Positions 33,241-42,928 of a stretch of DNA of 64,000 nucleotides are shown here, in pieces. Origin of the DNA: Bacillota bacterium (GTDB lineage: Bacteria > Bacillota > Clostridia > Christensenellales > SZUA-584); assembly GCA_023460085.1 (NCBI GenBank), contig JAEWRI010000046.1:124001-188000 (forward strand). The letters are read 5' to 3'. The notes beneath the pieces are model-generated. The model had not been told where the DNA came from. It did no database searches and saw only the letters and a program-made list of their open reading frames with translations. Made by a program: the position numbers and the translations under genes. The first letter of the stretch is position 1, and each line of letters begins with the position of its first letter.

Positions 33241-34173
33241 TCACGATATTGGGAACAACACCTGTTCCACCGGCCCGCTGTAGATATTCTCCCTGTTAGC
33301 GGAAAAGCATCTCATTAGTACTTCATCCGGTTGAGAAATCCCTTCCAGCGCATTGAAGGCGCTTAAAACGCTCTGGTACCCCGCCGCGTAGTCGCTGAGC
33401 ACCACGATACCCTGAATGTCCCCCTCATCCAGGCTGTACAGTATCTCGTTCGTAAATCCGATTCCAAGAAGCCTTGTTCTTCCGTTTGCCCTTTCTGTCA
33501 GTCGCTCCAGAACCGGAGCTTCCAGCCCGATCGCGACCGCCTCGTCCACTGTCATCGAAGCCCATGATTCCTCCTCGACCTCTTTTACCGAATAGGTAAT
33601 TCCCTCCCCGGAAAGCCCGTATTGAAGGCCGGACAGCCTTTTTTGAATACACCCCTTGCTGCCTTTCGCCATAAAAATTGTACACGTATTTACACCGCCC
33701 GCGTTTTCAATATCCTGCGCGAGCTTCAGTCCCATGGCGTAGTCATTGAGGTTGATGTGCATGTTCACCTGGTCTGCCCGCACTTCTTCTCCCACCGAAA
33801 TAATGGGGATGTCCGGCGACTCCTCCTCCAGCCATTCGGCCAGGCTTTCGCCATCCACCGCCGATATCACAATTGCATCGGCGTTGTTCCTGATCTCACG
33901 CTCAAGATAATAGATCTGATTTTCTGTGCTGGCACCGCCCAGCAGCGTGACAAAATGGACGTCCACATTATAGTCCACCGCCGCACTGTCAACGCCCTTG
34001 CTGAAATTCTCCCAATAATCATCGTTTTCGTCGTTGATGATGATTGAGACCTGAAATATCGTAGCTGCCTCTTCCTCTGCGCTTCCCTGCTTCAGCATGA
34101 CAACGAGCATGAGTACGAGGATCCCCAAAATTACAAAGAATGCGGCTCGTTCAAGATGTCCCATGCTTACCAT
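33241..34173 (-). CDS. Second membrane-anchored binding-protein-like sensor
   Basis: A 310-residue protein with an N-terminal membrane anchor (about 10-30, AAFFVILGILVLMLVVML) and a type I periplasmic-binding domain (ATIFQVSIIINDENDDYWEN near the start, ADAIVISAVDG, MGLKLAQDIENAGG, GIVVLSDYAAGYQSVLSAF). It lacks the calcium loop seen in its neighbour. Its start overlaps the end of the kinase gene; I give the ATG at 34173, but GTG 34179 and ATG 34164 are also plausible. It is translationally coupled to the kinase, so a sensing role in the same pathway is likely. Confidence 0.78.
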   Translation of the reverse strand: MVSMGHLERAAFFVILGILVLMLVVMLKQGSAEEEAATIFQVSIIINDENDDYWENFSKGVDSAAVDYNVDVHFVTLLGGASTENQIYYLEREIRNNADAIVISAVDGESLAEWLEEESPDIPIISVGEEVRADQVNMHINLNDYAMGLKLAQDIENAGGVNTCTIFMAKGSKGCIQKRLSGLQYGLSGEGITYSVKEVEEESWASMTVDEAVAIGLEAPVLERLTERANGRTRLLGIGFTNEILYSLDEGDIQGIVVLSDYAAGYQSVLSAFNALEGISQPDEVLMRCFSANRENIYSGPVEQVLFPIS

Positions 34174-35956
34174 CCTCACAATCCTGATAGGCTATGGCAG
34201 GCTGGACAAGCGTAACCGTCGTGCCGACATCCGGAGTGCTTTCAATAAATACGCCGTACTCATCGCCATGGCACAATCGGATGCGGTCATGCACGTTCTT
34301 CAAGCCGACTCCGGAACCCCGCGAAACCGGTACGTTTACCGAAAGCAGCTTGTCCACCCTGTCCTGGGTCATTCCCAATCCGTTATCCTTAACTGCCAGA
34401 TAAAGCTTGCCATCCGCAACTTTTGCGGAGATATGAATCCTCCCGTCACCATCCATGTATTCCATGCTGTGATAAATGGAGTTCTCCACCAGCGGCTGCA
34501 CCACCAGCTTGATGGTGGACATGGACTTGGCCGCATCGTCCGCTTCAATGGAATACGAAAACTTGTTTTTATAGCGCATGGTTTGTATAGTCAGATAATT
34601 ATCCACATGATCCAGCTCGTCTTTAACCGAAATAATGTTTTTGCCTTTGCTCAGGCTGATTCTGAATAAACGCGCCAGCGCGGTAACAATCCGCACTGCC
34701 TCATCGGGCCGTTCTTTTTCTATCATCCATACGATGATATCCAGGGTATTATATAAAAGATGGGGGTTGATCTGCGACTGTAAAGCGTCTAGCTCACTCT
34801 TTTGCTTTTGTTCATGTTCCTCAACGATATCGTTCGTCAGCTTTTTCAGCTGTTCCACCATTCGGTGGATCGACTTACCCAGATGCTTGATTTCATAAGA
34901 GCCGCCGATATAGATATCAGACTCCCCGGCCTGCTGTTCCAGCTTCTCCACAGACATCTCAAGCTTTTTCAAAGGCGTTGTCAGTTTTACGGAAATAAAG
35001 GAGTTGATTAGAATGAGCAGATCGAAAAACAACAGAAATATGAAGCATATGAACAAAATATTCTGCAGTCTGCTGAAGGTCAGACCCTGATGCGGAATCA
35101 TTCCCACCACCTTCCATCCCGTATATCCCACGGATCGTACAATCATCGTGCTTTTCTGCCCGTTGCTGGACAATGTATAATTGCCGTCCTTATAATTTCT
35201 GACCAGCTCGTTTTTTTCAGTAGCCAGCCCTGATACGATCATCTGTTGATTGGGATGGTAGATGATAGCGCCTTCACTGTTGGTGAGGTATATGTACCCT
35301 CCGTTGCTCAGAGACATATTGTCAAACAGCTCCGTAAAGCTGCTGTACTTCAGATCGACCAGCAGCACACCCTGCTGCGTGTTCTTGCCGCGGGTGATTT
35401 CCACGGCGCTGCTCAGCGATATCACCCAGCTGTAGCGATATTCAGTATCGACAAACAGATTCTGGACCGAGGGTGTGGAGAAGTGCAAATCCTCAGTTTT
35501 TTTCAGCGCCTGCAAAAACCAGTCTTCCTGTGTAACGTCAACGTTTTGCTTCATGGTAACAAAAGGAGCTACCGCAAGCATCTCCCCTTGAGCTGAAAAC
35601 AGCACGATATTTTCTACATAATTACTGTACGTGTTATAGATCATCTGCATGTCATCAACGACCGGGTCCAGTTCGATATCGTTATTTTTGATCGCATTAT
35701 AGTACAGTGAATTGGAAAGACGGATCATATCGCGCAGGTAGGTATTTACAGATTGGCTCACCTGCTTGACCAGCTGGTTGTTCTCATCCTGCGCTGTGCT
35801 CTCCAGCTGGTTGGAAAATCGCATATAAAACGTAAGCCCTGCCAGTACGATCGCCAGAACAGCGGTTAAGGTAAAGGATAAAAAAATGGTGTAGCGTATA
35901 CTGCGCTTGCTGTAATAAATCTTGACTCTTGAGGAGAGCTTCTTCAAGGATTTCAT
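34151..35956 (-). CDS. Sensor histidine kinase, YesM/LytS family
   Basis: A 601-residue membrane kinase. A membrane segment at about 22-45 is followed by an extracellular dCache-type domain to about 290, a second membrane segment at about 298-325, a HAMP region, the His_kinase domain with the phosphoacceptor histidine in INPHLLYNTL, and the HATPase domain (VQPLVENSIYHSMEYMDG, DNGLGM, GSGVGLKNVHDR). The usual INPHFLYNTL has Leu for Phe here. It should phosphorylate the YesN-type regulator encoded just upstream at 36008. Signal input probably comes both from its own dCache domain and from the anchored binding proteins. Confidence 0.9.
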   Translation of the reverse strand: MKSLKKLSSRVKIYYSKRSIRYTIFLSFTLTAVLAIVLAGLTFYMRFSNQLESTAQDENNQLVKQVSQSVNTYLRDMIRLSNSLYYNAIKNNDIELDPVVDDMQMIYNTYSNYVENIVLFSAQGEMLAVAPFVTMKQNVDVTQEDWFLQALKKTEDLHFSTPSVQNLFVDTEYRYSWVISLSSAVEITRGKNTQQGVLLVDLKYSSFTELFDNMSLSNGGYIYLTNSEGAIIYHPNQQMIVSGLATEKNELVRNYKDGNYTLSSNGQKSTMIVRSVGYTGWKVVGMIPHQGLTFSRLQNILFICFIFLLFFDLLILINSFISVKLTTPLKKLEMSVEKLEQQAGESDIYIGGSYEIKHLGKSIHRMVEQLKKLTNDIVEEHEQKQKSELDALQSQINPHLLYNTLDIIVWMIEKERPDEAVRIVTALARLFRISLSKGKNIISVKDELDHVDNYLTIQTMRYKNKFSYSIEADDAAKSMSTIKLVVQPLVENSIYHSMEYMDGDGRIHISAKVADGKLYLAVKDNGLGMTQDRVDKLLSVNVPVSRGSGVGLKNVHDRIRLCHGDEYGVFIESTPDVGTTVTLVQPAIAYQDCEDGKHGTS

Positions 35957-36007
35957 ACACGCTCCTTAACAGACTAAGGTACGCTATTCAGTTTCTGCAC
36001 GCTGCGG

Positions 36008-37600
36008 TTATTTACGATATTGAGAAGGCGCTGCCCCGAACTTTTTTTTGAAAACATAGCTGAAGTAATTCGGCTCGTCATATCCCACTTTTTGGGCAAT
36101 CATATACGTTTTATCATCCGTTTCGCGCAGAAGCGCGAGCGCTCTTTCCATGCGGATGTTGGTGAGATATTGCAGATAGCTTTGGCCTGTTTCAGACTTA
36201 AAAATCGTTGAAAAGTAAGATTGACTGATATGCAGATGTTCGCATATCATATCCACCGAAAGACGGGTATAACTGTATTTTTCATTAATAAAACGCTTTG
36301 CTTCCTCCACCAGGCTCTTGGCTGTGGAGATTCGCTTCTTACTGATGCGGCCGCTGATTCTCAAACACGTATCCTCAAGCCAGCTTTTCAGCTTCTCCTG
36401 CGTGAACTCCCTGGAGGGCATAACACTCCACTCATCCCTGCCCCCGAAGATCTCATACTCATCCAGGTCATAGCGGCTGACGATTTGCGAGACCGCGCTC
36501 AGTATACCCATGATGTATGCCTGATACCGCCACTCCGAAATGTTGACGCCTCGAAGCTCCATCAGTATGGTGTCGACAAGTGAAAGAATCTGCTCTCTGG
36601 AACCAAATTTGACGACCGTGACAAGGCGCTGCTCCCACCGGCTGTCAAATACCATGGGGTCGCGCTCAATCAGTTCCATATCCCGAATGTAGATTGCTTT
36701 GCCGCTTCCCAGCATCAGCTTGTACTCCACGGCGGTTTTACCCTGCAAGTACGATTCATGAATATGCAGCACGTCCTCATAGCTTTTACCGATACCGGCA
36801 GTCACGTTTATCTTGAATATCCGGCTGCAGTCCGCGCATATCTTGTTGGCAATGCTCATCAAATTTCCAATGGGATCACTGTCCCAGGCGGTAATCGCGA
36901 TAACGGCGGAAAAGCTGATGAACGAGGCAAAATGGCAGGCGTCGCCGAGCCGGTCATCCACAAGCTGCTTTAGTGATATGGGCAGCAGCTCCCTGTCCAC
37001 CGCGGGAGTCTCCGAGCCCTTTTGATCCAGCTCAAACACCGCCGCAACCTTATACTTCGCCTTTTGTATGGGAATATTAAAGTGTACAAGCTGGGCTTCG
37101 ATCTCCTGCTCGGAAACCGTCCCGAGCAGCAGCTCGGATAAAAAGTGATCGCGCATCAAGGGAAAGCTTTTTTGATAGACTTCGGTCAGCATCTCAATAT
37201 TGCGCCGCTGTGCGAGCTCACTGTCCAGTGTGGACTTTACACGCATCAGCACCTGAGAGAGCTCTTCCGCATTGACCGGTTTTAAAACATATTCGATGAC
37301 ATTGAGCTTTATCGCTTCCTTCGCGTATTCAAACTTGTCGAAGCCTGTGAAGATGATCAGTTTGGCCGAGGGCTGCAGCCTTTGAAGGTGCGTACCAAAG
37401 GTCAGCCCATCGATAAAAGGCATCTTAATATCCGTGAGCACAACGTCCAGCTCAAGAGACTCTGCTTTCTCCAGCGCTTCCTGTCCATTCTCGGCTTCGG
37501 CCACGATTTCGAACCCCAAGGCTCCCCAGTCTATGCGCCGGACTATGCCTTCCCGAACCTCGACTTCATCGTCCACGATCATAATTTTATATAAACTCAT
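36008..37600 (-). CDS. Response regulator with AraC-type DNA-binding domain (YesN family)
   Basis: A 530-residue regulator. The receiver domain (1-120) has the acidic pair DD at 10-11, phosphoacceptor D57 in LTDIKMP and the conserved lysine in YVLKPVN. A long middle region (about 150-410) of the YesN kind follows. The C-terminal AraC-type helix-turn-helix pair (about 430-530, INEKYSYTRLSVDMICEHL, then QKVGYDEPNYFSYVFKKKFG) binds DNA. I start it at 37600, where GGAAGAGG precedes the ATG, with a promoter at 37627. It probably activates the mgl operon. Confidence 0.92.
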   Translation of the reverse strand: MSLYKIMIVDDEVEVREGIVRRIDWGALGFEIVAEAENGQEALEKAESLELDVVLTDIKMPFIDGLTFGTHLQRLQPSAKLIIFTGFDKFEYAKEAIKLNVIEYVLKPVNAEELSQVLMRVKSTLDSELAQRRNIEMLTEVYQKSFPLMRDHFLSELLLGTVSEQEIEAQLVHFNIPIQKAKYKVAAVFELDQKGSETPAVDRELLPISLKQLVDDRLGDACHFASFISFSAVIAITAWDSDPIGNLMSIANKICADCSRIFKINVTAGIGKSYEDVLHIHESYLQGKTAVEYKLMLGSGKAIYIRDMELIERDPMVFDSRWEQRLVTVVKFGSREQILSLVDTILMELRGVNISEWRYQAYIMGILSAVSQIVSRYDLDEYEIFGGRDEWSVMPSREFTQEKLKSWLEDTCLRISGRISKKRISTAKSLVEEAKRFINEKYSYTRLSVDMICEHLHISQSYFSTIFKSETGQSYLQYLTNIRMERALALLRETDDKTYMIAQKVGYDEPNYFSYVFKKKFGAAPSQYRK

Positions 37601-37626
37601 ATCATCCTCTTCCAGTGCATGTTCCA

Positions 37627-37635
37627 ATTATACCA
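37627..37635 (-). promoter_or_regulatory. Extended -10 promoter of the YesN/YesM operon
   Basis: On the minus strand TGGTATAAT, a perfect -10 box with an extended TG motif, lies about 27 bases upstream of the regulator ATG. No strong -35 box is seen, as is common for extended -10 promoters. Confidence 0.55.
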
Positions 37636-38069
37636 CAATATTGGCTGTTTTTATAGCATAGTTTTAGCCCCATCTCATTAATTTCTTCCATCTCCATATA
37701 TATCCTATGGCTGCTGTGCAAAATAGCATATTGCGATATGGCAAAAACGCCTAATGTGTCATGGCGATTATATCATAATCATTTTAGCCGTCAACCTCTT
37801 GCAACATTTCTGCAAAAATGATTCGCGTATATTCATTTGGATTCGGTCTGTTAAACCGGTAAGAACAGGTCGGATAAAGTCACAAAGTGCGAAAAATAAG
37901 CTGCGCCGTAAAACTTAATACGCAAGAGTAAGCTCTTCTTTCAGCAATTAACGAATATATACCGGCGAAGGCTTTCAGAGCTTCCCTTATCAAAATCATC
38001 ATTGGGCCCGCGATCACCTGTGATTCGTCAGGTTCGTACGTTCCCGGCAGTACGCGCTGCTCAGTAATC
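37636..38069. other. Intergenic stretch without a gene
   Basis: About 430 bases between the YesN promoter and the end of the oxidoreductase operon. A CATAT/ATATG inverted repeat lies near 37728. No convincing coding region, terminator with T-run or RNA was found. Confidence 0.4.
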
Positions 38070-40991
38070 TTATGACTTCTGCGTCAGCATGACCTCTACC
38101 AGATTCGTATGCTGGGGAGGACCCATGGCGTAGGGTGTAGGTTTATGAGTGGAGGTCAGCACATTAATGTTTCCGCGCGTATCGACGCCGTCCTTATCGG
38201 GCGTATACCACGCTCCCTGAGGCATGCCGGTTACGCCCCGTGTGATGCGATCGGTAACGCACGCCCTGATGCGTACCCTGCCCCTGTCATTGAACACGTC
38301 CACCATATCCCCGTCGGCAATCCCGCGCGCGGCGGCATCCGCCGTATTGATCCACACGCGCTGGGGTTCCACCTCCTCCAGCCACTTGTTTTTATCGTGA
38401 ATGGAGTGGGTTCTCCGCTTTGTATGCCAGCCAATCAGCTGCAAGGGGTACCTCTCCCGCAGCGGATCCCCGGGGCCTTCACAGCAGGGCACATACTTCG
38501 GAATGGCGGGTCGCTCCGCCGGATCATTCATGTCGTAGATCCGTTTCGAGAATATTTCTATTTTTCCGGATGGCGTAGAAAACGGATGGCTTTCGAGGTC
38601 TTCTCGCTGCTTTTGGTATGCAATATAGCTGCGGTTGTTCTGATAAGTATAGCCGCCTTCCCGCTTAAACTGCTCAAACGGAGGCAGCTCCGTCTCCACC
38701 TGACGCAGCTCGTTATACAGATACTCGCGCCACTGCTCTGCGTCGGGCTTGCCGTCCACGAGCGCTTCCAGATACCCCAGCTTTTCCGCCACCGCCTTTA
38801 CCCAGTCCCACTCAAAACGGCTTTCAAACAGCGGGTCCACCACCTTGTTGTTACACAGAAGGTAATTGCCCCACGCCCAGGGCCCAATGAAGTTGTCGTT
38901 TTCAAACAGCGATGGCGCAGGCAGCAGCAAATCCGCAAAACGCGCACTCGCTGTCATAAACAGATCGGAACAGAGTATAAATTCGCACTTGCTCTCATCC
39001 TGTAATATGCGAACGGTATCGTTGATGTTGGAATGCTGGTTGACAAGCGTGTTGCTGGCGATGCACAGCAGCATTTTAATGCCGCACCGCAATTTGTCCA
39101 CGCCCTTGAGCCCGTCCTTTTCCGGTTCCATTTCAGGGCCCCTGTCGACAGCTTTGCTCCATTGGAAACACGAAATGCTGCCGGGATAAGGGTTGTCCAG
39201 AAACGGGAAGAAGGTGCCCGTGTGCCCCTCCGTCCAAACCCCGCCGCACGCGCTGCCGCCGGGAATGCCCACGTTACCTGTGAGACAGGTCAAAAGCGCG
39301 AGACTTCGCATCGTCTGCTCGCCATTTCCGGTGCGCTGCAGCCCCAGTCCCGGCATCAGGCAGGCGGGCTTGGCGGAACTATATTCCCGCGCCAGCCGCA
39401 CAATGGTTTCCTTCGGCACGCCCGTAATGCGTTCCGCCCATTCCGGGGTTTTCGGCACGCCGTCCTTCTTTCCGAGGAGGTACGCCTCGTAGCTTTCCAG
39501 CGGAGGAATGCCCTCGGGCATATGTTCCTCGTCCATACCGACACAGAAGCGGTCAATGAATGCCCTGTCGCAGCGGTTTTCGGTCCATATTACGTAGGCC
39601 ATACCGTCGGCCAGCGCGCTGTCGGTGGAGGGACGTATCCCTACCCACTCGTCCGCGTAGGCAATGGCGGTATCGCTGCGGCGCGGATCCACCACCACAA
39701 CCTTGATGCCTTTTTCCTTTGCCTTGGTCAGATAGTAATTACGCTCCGATCCGAATACGGTTTCGGCAGGATTATGCCCCCACAGTATGAGCAGCTTCGT
39801 GTTCAGCACATCGTCTATGGAGTGGCTCCCCAGCAGATCGCCATAGATGTAGGGCGCTATTTCATGCACACAGGCGATACTGTAGCTGTGGTATTGGTTC
39901 AGGAATCCGCCGTCCAGGTTCATCAGCCGCGCTGCCATGGCGTCGCCGCGCAGCACCGCCTGGTTTCCGGTGGCCATCAGGAAGAATCTCGCCTCCGGCG
40001 GGTATTGCTTTGAGATGCGTCCCCATTCCGACGCGATGATGTCAACCGCCTCATCCCATGATATCCTTGCAAACTTCCCCTCACCGCGTTTTCCCACCCT
40101 CTTCATGGGATACCGCAGGCGATTCGCGCTGAAATACGTTTGGCGATAGGCGCGGCCTCGTACGCAGGCGCGTATCTGCGGGTCACGCGCGCTTTGGTCG
40201 GTTGCGATCTCCAGCACGCACCCCTCCTGTGTACGGGCCTTTATCACACACCGCCCTCCGCAGTCGTTGATACCTGACGTCAGCACCGTTTTTTCAGGCG
40301 CGCCGGAGATAGGGGGATGCTGCCCATCTTCGAGCACATGGAAGGAACTGAGGCCGGTTAAAGACTCTTGAGGGGTATTGCTGCAAAGCACAAAGCCCGG
40401 CTCGAAGCCTTCGCTCACGAACCCGCTCATCCAGTCGAAAAAGCCCTTGAGAATCTCGCTTTCCGCATGGCGCTTTACGCCCTCGTTTGTGACGGCGAAG
40501 GTATCCAGCAAAAACTCCTGCGTAAACCGGCTCATGGCCTCGTGATAAGGCCCTTCACCACCGGGCTGCTTTTTTGAGGCATGGACACCGCAAGCCCACA
40601 GGTATTCCAGAAAGTGCAGTTGATTGCCGATATAGTCCGGCGGGTTGCTTTGCATCGGCTGCGGCTCATACCCCCACCGCTGATAAAAGCGTATGACTTC
40701 CAATGTGACCTCATTGAGGAGGCTGGATCCCTGATTTCTGCTGGCAGAAGCCCATAACGTCACATCGATATCGGCACACGTGCCATAAAGCAGCGCCTCA
40801 TACTCTGTACGCAGCGCCTCCTCACCCGCATCAACCCTGCGGCATAAATCAAAAAAGTGCTGAGCCCGCGCAGTCTCCGGCTTTACTATGGGCGCCAATT
40901 GTTCAAGCGCGCTCCGCCAGGCCGTCAGCGATTCGAAGAATGCGCCGGCCAGGTGAAACGAAAGTCCGATTTCGCAAGCGTGCTTATCCAT
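38070..40991 (-). CDS. TorD-type chaperone fused to a DmsA-type molybdopterin oxidoreductase
   Basis: A 973-residue fusion. Residues 1-205 are helical and resemble the TorD/DmsD chaperone family (ALLYGTCADIDVTLW, PPDYIGNQLHFLEYL at 117-131, FTQEFLLDTFA). Residues 235-973 match the catalytic subunit of DMSO reductase closely (RYPMKRVGKRGEGKFARISW, LILWGHNPAETVFGSERNYY, VGIRPSTDSALADGMAYV, ILQDESKCEFILCSD, TSTHKPTPYAMGPPQHTNLV). S371 in YHSYS fits the molybdenum-ligand serine. The usual first cysteine of the FS0 cluster is glycine (G240), leaving C244, C248 and C276. No Tat signal is present, so it should stay in the cytoplasm. GGAGCGG precedes the ATG. It is paired with the electron-transfer gene at 41001. 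Confidence 0.85.
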   Translation of the reverse strand: MDKHACEIGLSFHLAGAFFESLTAWRSALEQLAPIVKPETARAQHFFDLCRRVDAGEEALRTEYEALLYGTCADIDVTLWASASRNQGSSLLNEVTLEVIRFYQRWGYEPQPMQSNPPDYIGNQLHFLEYLWACGVHASKKQPGGEGPYHEAMSRFTQEFLLDTFAVTNEGVKRHAESEILKGFFDWMSGFVSEGFEPGFVLCSNTPQESLTGLSSFHVLEDGQHPPISGAPEKTVLTSGINDCGGRCVIKARTQEGCVLEIATDQSARDPQIRACVRGRAYRQTYFSANRLRYPMKRVGKRGEGKFARISWDEAVDIIASEWGRISKQYPPEARFFLMATGNQAVLRGDAMAARLMNLDGGFLNQYHSYSIACVHEIAPYIYGDLLGSHSIDDVLNTKLLILWGHNPAETVFGSERNYYLTKAKEKGIKVVVVDPRRSDTAIAYADEWVGIRPSTDSALADGMAYVIWTENRCDRAFIDRFCVGMDEEHMPEGIPPLESYEAYLLGKKDGVPKTPEWAERITGVPKETIVRLAREYSSAKPACLMPGLGLQRTGNGEQTMRSLALLTCLTGNVGIPGGSACGGVWTEGHTGTFFPFLDNPYPGSISCFQWSKAVDRGPEMEPEKDGLKGVDKLRCGIKMLLCIASNTLVNQHSNINDTVRILQDESKCEFILCSDLFMTASARFADLLLPAPSLFENDNFIGPWAWGNYLLCNNKVVDPLFESRFEWDWVKAVAEKLGYLEALVDGKPDAEQWREYLYNELRQVETELPPFEQFKREGGYTYQNNRSYIAYQKQREDLESHPFSTPSGKIEIFSKRIYDMNDPAERPAIPKYVPCCEGPGDPLRERYPLQLIGWHTKRRTHSIHDKNKWLEEVEPQRVWINTADAAARGIADGDMVDVFNDRGRVRIRACVTDRITRGVTGMPQGAWYTPDKDGVDTRGNINVLTSTHKPTPYAMGPPQHTNLVEVMLTQKS

Positions 40992-41000
40992 ACCGCTCCT

Positions 41001-42854
41001 TCAGTCTGCCATCATTCGCAGGAACTCCTCGCGCTGCATGCGCTGTTTCATACCTTCCTGCAGACGGGTCATTTTGCTTAGATCGCCGATCAGAACGCCG
41101 CCGGTGAGCCTGTCTCCGGCAAAGAAGTATTTTTCATAAGCCGTGGCGGAATGCCGCGGCTGATTTACGAAAAAGGTCTGAGGGGATAGCGGCCCTGCCC
41201 CCACCACGGTCTCATACTGTAATGCGGGGTTTTTGCCCGTGTCCCCCTGCGCATACAGGCAGGTCCCGATGCCGTGAAACAGCAAGGACGCGGATATTCG
41301 CGGATAGGGAAGTCCTTCTCCCGCTGCATTGGCACCCGCTATTCGCCCCTGTTCCGCCGCGTGCGGCCATGTTCCGAAGACAATCCCTTCATATTCGGCG
41401 CAGTCACCGCAGGCATAAACTCCCGGCACCGTGGTTTCCATCATTTCGTTTACCACAATGCCCCGGTTTACCCTGACCCCCGCCTCTGCCGCGAGGCGTG
41501 TGTTGGACGCGATGCCGCAGCAGAAAACGACCATATCGGCTTCAAAAACGGTACCGTCCGCCAACTGCACTCCGCTGACGCTGCCCTCTCCCGTAATGCG
41601 TTCAAGCTGAATACCGGTGTGAACCTCGATGCCCGCTTTTTGAATCTGCTCCTGCAAAAGGCGCGCAGACTGTTCGTCAAGCTGTCTGCACATCAGCGTC
41701 GGCGCGGCTTCCAGCACTGTCAGGCGGCAGCCCGTCTTTTTAAGCTCCCACACGGCTTCCAGCCCGATGACTCCCCCGCCTATGAACACCGCGCTTCGGG
41801 CGCGGGTGAGCGCCAGACGTATGGCCGCGATATCCTTCAGCGTGCGAATCGAAAAAACGCCGCTGTTCTCCCTGCCGGGTACGGGCGGAATGAAGCTTTG
41901 CGCTCCCGTGGAAATGATTAATCGATCGTAACCCAGCGTTCTGCCGTCCTCCAGCAGTACCGCTTTCTCGCTGGGCTCTATTCGCCGCGCCGCGCCGCCA
42001 TTGATGATTTCGATACGATTGCGCTGAACCCATCCGCCGTCCACCATGGTAAACGCCGATGGGGTAAACCCGCGAAGGGGTGCTTTCGTGATCATGGGGC
42101 GGCTGTAGGGCGATACGCCCTCATCCCCGGCAATCGTAATTACGCAAGTTCTGTTTCGCGCACGCAGCGCCGCAGCGGCGCTGACCCCTGCCACACCGTT
42201 GCCGATGATCACAAAGTGCTCCTCCGTATCCTTGCTGAAAGCGGTGCGCTCCGTTGAAAACAAAGGCGTTTGGGATATAACCTCATGTTGTTGCGGAAAC
42301 CCGCTTGCAGGCAATCCGGTCACGCCATCGTCCGTACGCGTCGCCTGCTGCCGCACATCGATGATTTTAAGCGATGGTTCGCTCAGTGTTACGGGCGGCA
42401 AAAAGGACGGAGATTCGCTTTTTTCTTCGATGGGGCCATAGCGAAGGCAGCGCGAGATACAGGCCTGCACGCATGCAGGCTCCTGCCCTATTGCGCGCAG
42501 CTTGGCGCAGGCGTCGCATTTTTGCGAAATGCCTTTCGTTTTACTGAATACCGGCGCGCCATACGGGCAATTCCAGGTGCATGCGCCGCAGCCGATACAC
42601 AGCCCGGCGTTGTGCTGTACGGTTTCATCATCGGCGATGTACATCGCGCCGGTGGGACAGCCTTGCACACAAAGCGGCCTTTTGCAGTGGTTGCACGCGC
42701 CGGAATAAAAAACAGTCTTGCCCGCATACTCCACCCTATCCACCCGGCGAAAAAACTCGCCGCTATCCAGCCCATTTGCGTCTTTGCAGGCAACCTGACA
42801 TGCCTTGCATCCGATGCACCTTCCGATATCGTGCAGAAATCCCAGTTTTGCCAC
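41001..42854 (-). CDS. DmsB-type ferredoxin fused to FAD/NAD(P)H oxidoreductase
   Basis: A 617-residue fusion. Residues 1-140 match DmsB with four complete 4Fe-4S motifs (C13, C16, C19, C23; C54, C57, C62, C66; C86, C89, C92, C96; C113, C116, C128, C132). A variable linker (140-210) leads to a pyridine-nucleotide-disulfide oxidoreductase-like domain: FAD site VIIGNGVAGVSAA at 215, NAD(P)H site AVFIGGGVIGLEAV, and the second FAD motif GVYACGDCAEYEG. It resembles NADH oxidase/nitrite reductase-type flavoproteins. It should carry electrons from NAD(P)H to the molybdoenzyme gene 9 bases downstream. The start is a GTG at 42854 with GGGAG 7 bases upstream. Confidence 0.87.
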   Translation of the reverse strand: MAKLGFLHDIGRCIGCKACQVACKDANGLDSGEFFRRVDRVEYAGKTVFYSGACNHCKRPLCVQGCPTGAMYIADDETVQHNAGLCIGCGACTWNCPYGAPVFSKTKGISQKCDACAKLRAIGQEPACVQACISRCLRYGPIEEKSESPSFLPPVTLSEPSLKIIDVRQQATRTDDGVTGLPASGFPQQHEVISQTPLFSTERTAFSKDTEEHFVIIGNGVAGVSAAAALRARNRTCVITIAGDEGVSPYSRPMITKAPLRGFTPSAFTMVDGGWVQRNRIEIINGGAARRIEPSEKAVLLEDGRTLGYDRLIISTGAQSFIPPVPGRENSGVFSIRTLKDIAAIRLALTRARSAVFIGGGVIGLEAVWELKKTGCRLTVLEAAPTLMCRQLDEQSARLLQEQIQKAGIEVHTGIQLERITGEGSVSGVQLADGTVFEADMVVFCCGIASNTRLAAEAGVRVNRGIVVNEMMETTVPGVYACGDCAEYEGIVFGTWPHAAEQGRIAGANAAGEGLPYPRISASLLFHGIGTCLYAQGDTGKNPALQYETVVGAGPLSPQTFFVNQPRHSATAYEKYFFAGDRLTGGVLIGDLSKMTRLQEGMKQRMQREEFLRMMAD

Positions 42855-42928
42855 GTGTATCTCCCTTTATAAGGCTGCCGTTATGTACATATTCGTTTTC
42901 CGTAACCCAACGCGGCGTGGGCAAGTCT

